A model generated the notes under the pieces. That model was not told where the DNA came from and did no database searches. It saw nothing but the letters and a program-made list of their open reading frames with translations. Positions 62,457-64,000 of a stretch of DNA of 64,000 nucleotides are shown here, piece by piece. Position 1 is the stretch's first letter. Every line of letters starts with the position of its first letter. Location of the stretch: assembly GCF_008084905.1 (NCBI RefSeq), contig NZ_VSFC01000023.1, forward strand, positions 62,001 to 126,000, given 5' to 3'. The stretch is from Xanthomarina maritima (GTDB lineage Bacteria > Bacteroidota > Bacteroidia > Flavobacteriales > Flavobacteriaceae). A program made the position numbers and the translations under genes.

Positions 62457-64000
62457 TTATCTCAACTTCGGATAATTTGAAGGATTTGCTTCATGCATCA
62501 CATTATAAACAGCTTCAAAGATATCTTCAGCTGAAGGTTTAGAGAAATAATCTCCATCTGTTCCATAAGCAGGTCTGTGTTGTTTTGCTGTTAATGTTTG
62601 TGGTTTGCTGTCTAAATGTTTGTATGCGTTTTGGCTGTTTAAAACCTCATTTAAAATATATGCTGAAGCGCCACCTGGAACATCTTCATCAATTACCATT
62701 AAACGATTGGTTTTTGCAACACTCCTAACTATATCATTATTTAAATCGAAAGGCAATAAGGATTGAATGTCGATAATTTCAGCATCAATACCAACTTCTT
62801 GCAATTCTTTTGCTGCTTGTTCTATAATTCTTAGAGTAGAGCCATAAGACACTAAAGTAATATCGCTTCCTTCTCTAATGGTTTCAACCACACCAAGAGG
62901 TGTTTTAAATTCACCAATATTTGAAGGCATTTTTTCTTTTAGTCTGTAGCCATTCAAACACTCTACAATTAAAGCAGGCTCGTCGCTTTCAAGAAGCGTG
63001 TTATAAAAACCAGCAGCTTTGGTCATGTTTCTAGGAACTAACACGTGAATTCCACGAATCAGGTTGATAACGCCTCCCATTTGAGAGCCAGAATGCCAAA
63101 TACCTTCCAGTCTGTGTCCACGAGTTCTGACAATTAAAGGTGCTTTTTGACGACCATTGGTTCTATATTGAAGCGTTGCCAAATCGTCGCTCATTATTTG
63201 AAGCGCATATAAAATGTAGTCTAAATATTGAATTTCGGCAATAGGTCGTAAGCCTCTTAAAGCCATGCCAATACCTTGGCCTAGAATGGTTGCTTCACGA
63301 ATACCAACATCTGATACACGAAGTTCTCCATATTTTTCCTGCATGCCTTCTAAACCTTGATTGACATCTCCAATATGGCCAGCATCTTCACCAAAAACTA
63401 AAGCTTCAGGATATTTGCTGAAAATAACATCGAAATTATCTCTTATTACTAGTCTAGCATCCACATCTTCGCTATCTGCATTATATGTTGGCTTAACCTC
63501 TTTAATGTTTAAAGCAGATTTTGGAGACTGGCTATATAAATGCGAACTGTATTTAGGTTGTATTTTTTCTATGTAAGAATTAATCCAATTAACTAATTGT
63601 GTTTTTTCTGCTGAAGTTTCACTAACCACAAAGCGCAAAGTTTTTCTAGCAGTAGAAAGAATGTCTTTTCTAATAGGTTCTTTTATCTCAGCTAAATCGT
63701 TTTTAAGTTTTGTAATGAAAACATTGTTATCGCTTGAGTTTGCAACGTTTTCTAATAAACTTACAAGTTCTTGCTGTTCTTGTTTTAAAGGTTCCACAAA
63801 AGCTGTCCAAGCTGCTTTTTTACCCTCACGAACTTCTTTTTTAATGGTGTTTTCAATTTCAGATAATTCTTCATCTGTAGCCATGCCATTGGCAATTATC
63901 CATTCACGAAGTTTCACATTACAATCGAATGCTGCTTCCCAAGCTAAACGGTTTTCATCTTTATAACGTTCGTGAGAACCAGACGTTGAATGTCCTTGAG
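62457..64000 (-). CDS. 2-oxoacid dehydrogenase E1 (fused alpha/beta), 3' part only
   Basis: The open frame enters from the right edge (no stop from 64000) and ends at 62457. The first part has GHSTSGSHERYK, the end of an E1 alpha domain. After a Lys/Glu-rich linker comes a full beta (transketolase-like) domain: ARLVIRDNFDVIF, YPEALVFGEDAG, LRVSDVGIREATILGQGIGMAL, RGLRPIAEIQYLDYILYALQ, RTRGHRLEGIWHSGSQMGG and VLVPRNMTKAAGF, ending in the C-terminal GGASAYILNEVL block. The whole is a thiamine-diphosphate E1 of the branched-chain or 2-oxoacid complex type, with alpha and beta fused. The GTG at 63917 is not the true start. Confidence 0.9.
   Translation of the reverse strand, partial: QGHSTSGSHERYKDENRLAWEAAFDCNVKLREWIIANGMATDEELSEIENTIKKEVREGKKAAWTAFVEPLKQEQQELVSLLENVANSSDNNVFITKLKNDLAEIKEPIRKDILSTARKTLRFVVSETSAEKTQLVNWINSYIEKIQPKYSSHLYSQSPKSALNIKEVKPTYNADSEDVDARLVIRDNFDVIFSKYPEALVFGEDAGHIGDVNQGLEGMQEKYGELRVSDVGIREATILGQGIGMALRGLRPIAEIQYLDYILYALQIMSDDLATLQYRTNGRQKAPLIVRTRGHRLEGIWHSGSQMGGVINLIRGIHVLVPRNMTKAAGFYNTLLESDEPALIVECLNGYRLKEKMPSNIGEFKTPLGVVETIREGSDITLVSYGSTLRIIEQAAKELQEVGIDAEIIDIQSLLPFDLNNDIVRSVAKTNRLMVIDEDVPGGASAYILNEVLNSQNAYKHLDSKPQTLTAKQHRPAYGTDGDYFSKPSAEDIFEAVYNVMHEANPSNYPKLR

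Overview
The window is an AT-rich stretch of a Bacteroidota chromosome, most likely from a marine member of the Flavobacteriaceae. Several signs support this. The clearest promoters follow the Bacteroidota pattern, TTG, a 19-bp spacer and TATCTTTG (pheT, smpB and SRP RNA). Two proteins carry type IX secretion sorting domains. There are many lipoproteins, some with acidic residues straight after the lipobox cysteine, and an ECF sigma/FecR/TonB-receptor operon. The exact genus cannot be read from the sequence. There are no tRNA or rRNA genes, no insertion sequences, no prophage and no CRISPR array.

Layout. 1-8.7 kb: mostly minus-strand housekeeping genes (exonuclease, YggS, DUF1015 protein, 3-hydroxybutyryl-CoA dehydrogenase, Gfo/Idh oxidoreductase, SmpB, deoC-deoD nucleoside salvage) with pcm on the plus strand. 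9-22.7 kb: an OmpW-like barrel gene broken by one in-frame stop, then clpB, a YtxJ bacilliredoxin-like gene, an MG2/plug-domain outer-membrane protein, pheT, a cold-shock protein, an ABC-F ATPase, a thioredoxin-fold lipoprotein and a small transaldolase. 22.7-29.5 kb: a large T9SS-secreted protein, an SDR enzyme, SRP RNA, glutaminyl cyclotransferase, a thioesterase and a beta-helix lipoprotein.

29.5-38.2 kb is the most accessory-looking part. A minus-strand ECF sigma, FecR and STN-TonB receptor operon faces a plus-strand run. That run holds two Asp-rich lipoproteins sharing a C-terminal domain, an OB-fold protein, a T9SS-sorted cupredoxin, a DUF5777 barrel, a CXXCH cytochrome-like lipoprotein and a YceI protein. 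The last four resemble a cell-envelope redox or metal module. 38.3-64 kb: glyA, fumarylacetoacetase, a TlpA-like thioredoxin, a 567-bp gene-free stretch full of short repeats, recG, an M1 peptidase coupled to two tandem patatins, a GltB-like FMN protein, uvrD-tsaC, an OmpA lipoprotein, a glycosyltransferase with a small nuclease-like gene, holA, a C45 acyltransferase, small genes, a two-winged-helix methyltransferase, and the 3' part of a fused 2-oxoacid dehydrogenase E1 gene that runs off the right edge.

The main points for a second look are: the exonuclease gene with no ATG, GTG or TTG start (apparent AUU start); the OmpW nonsense codon; the probably leaderless smpB mRNA; the 10-11 bp periodic repeats at 42.3-42.8 kb; perfect palindromes in front of uvrD and of the ECF sigma gene; and the lipoprotein/cupredoxin region beside the sigma operon. 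I do not see an unmistakable new defence or mobile system.
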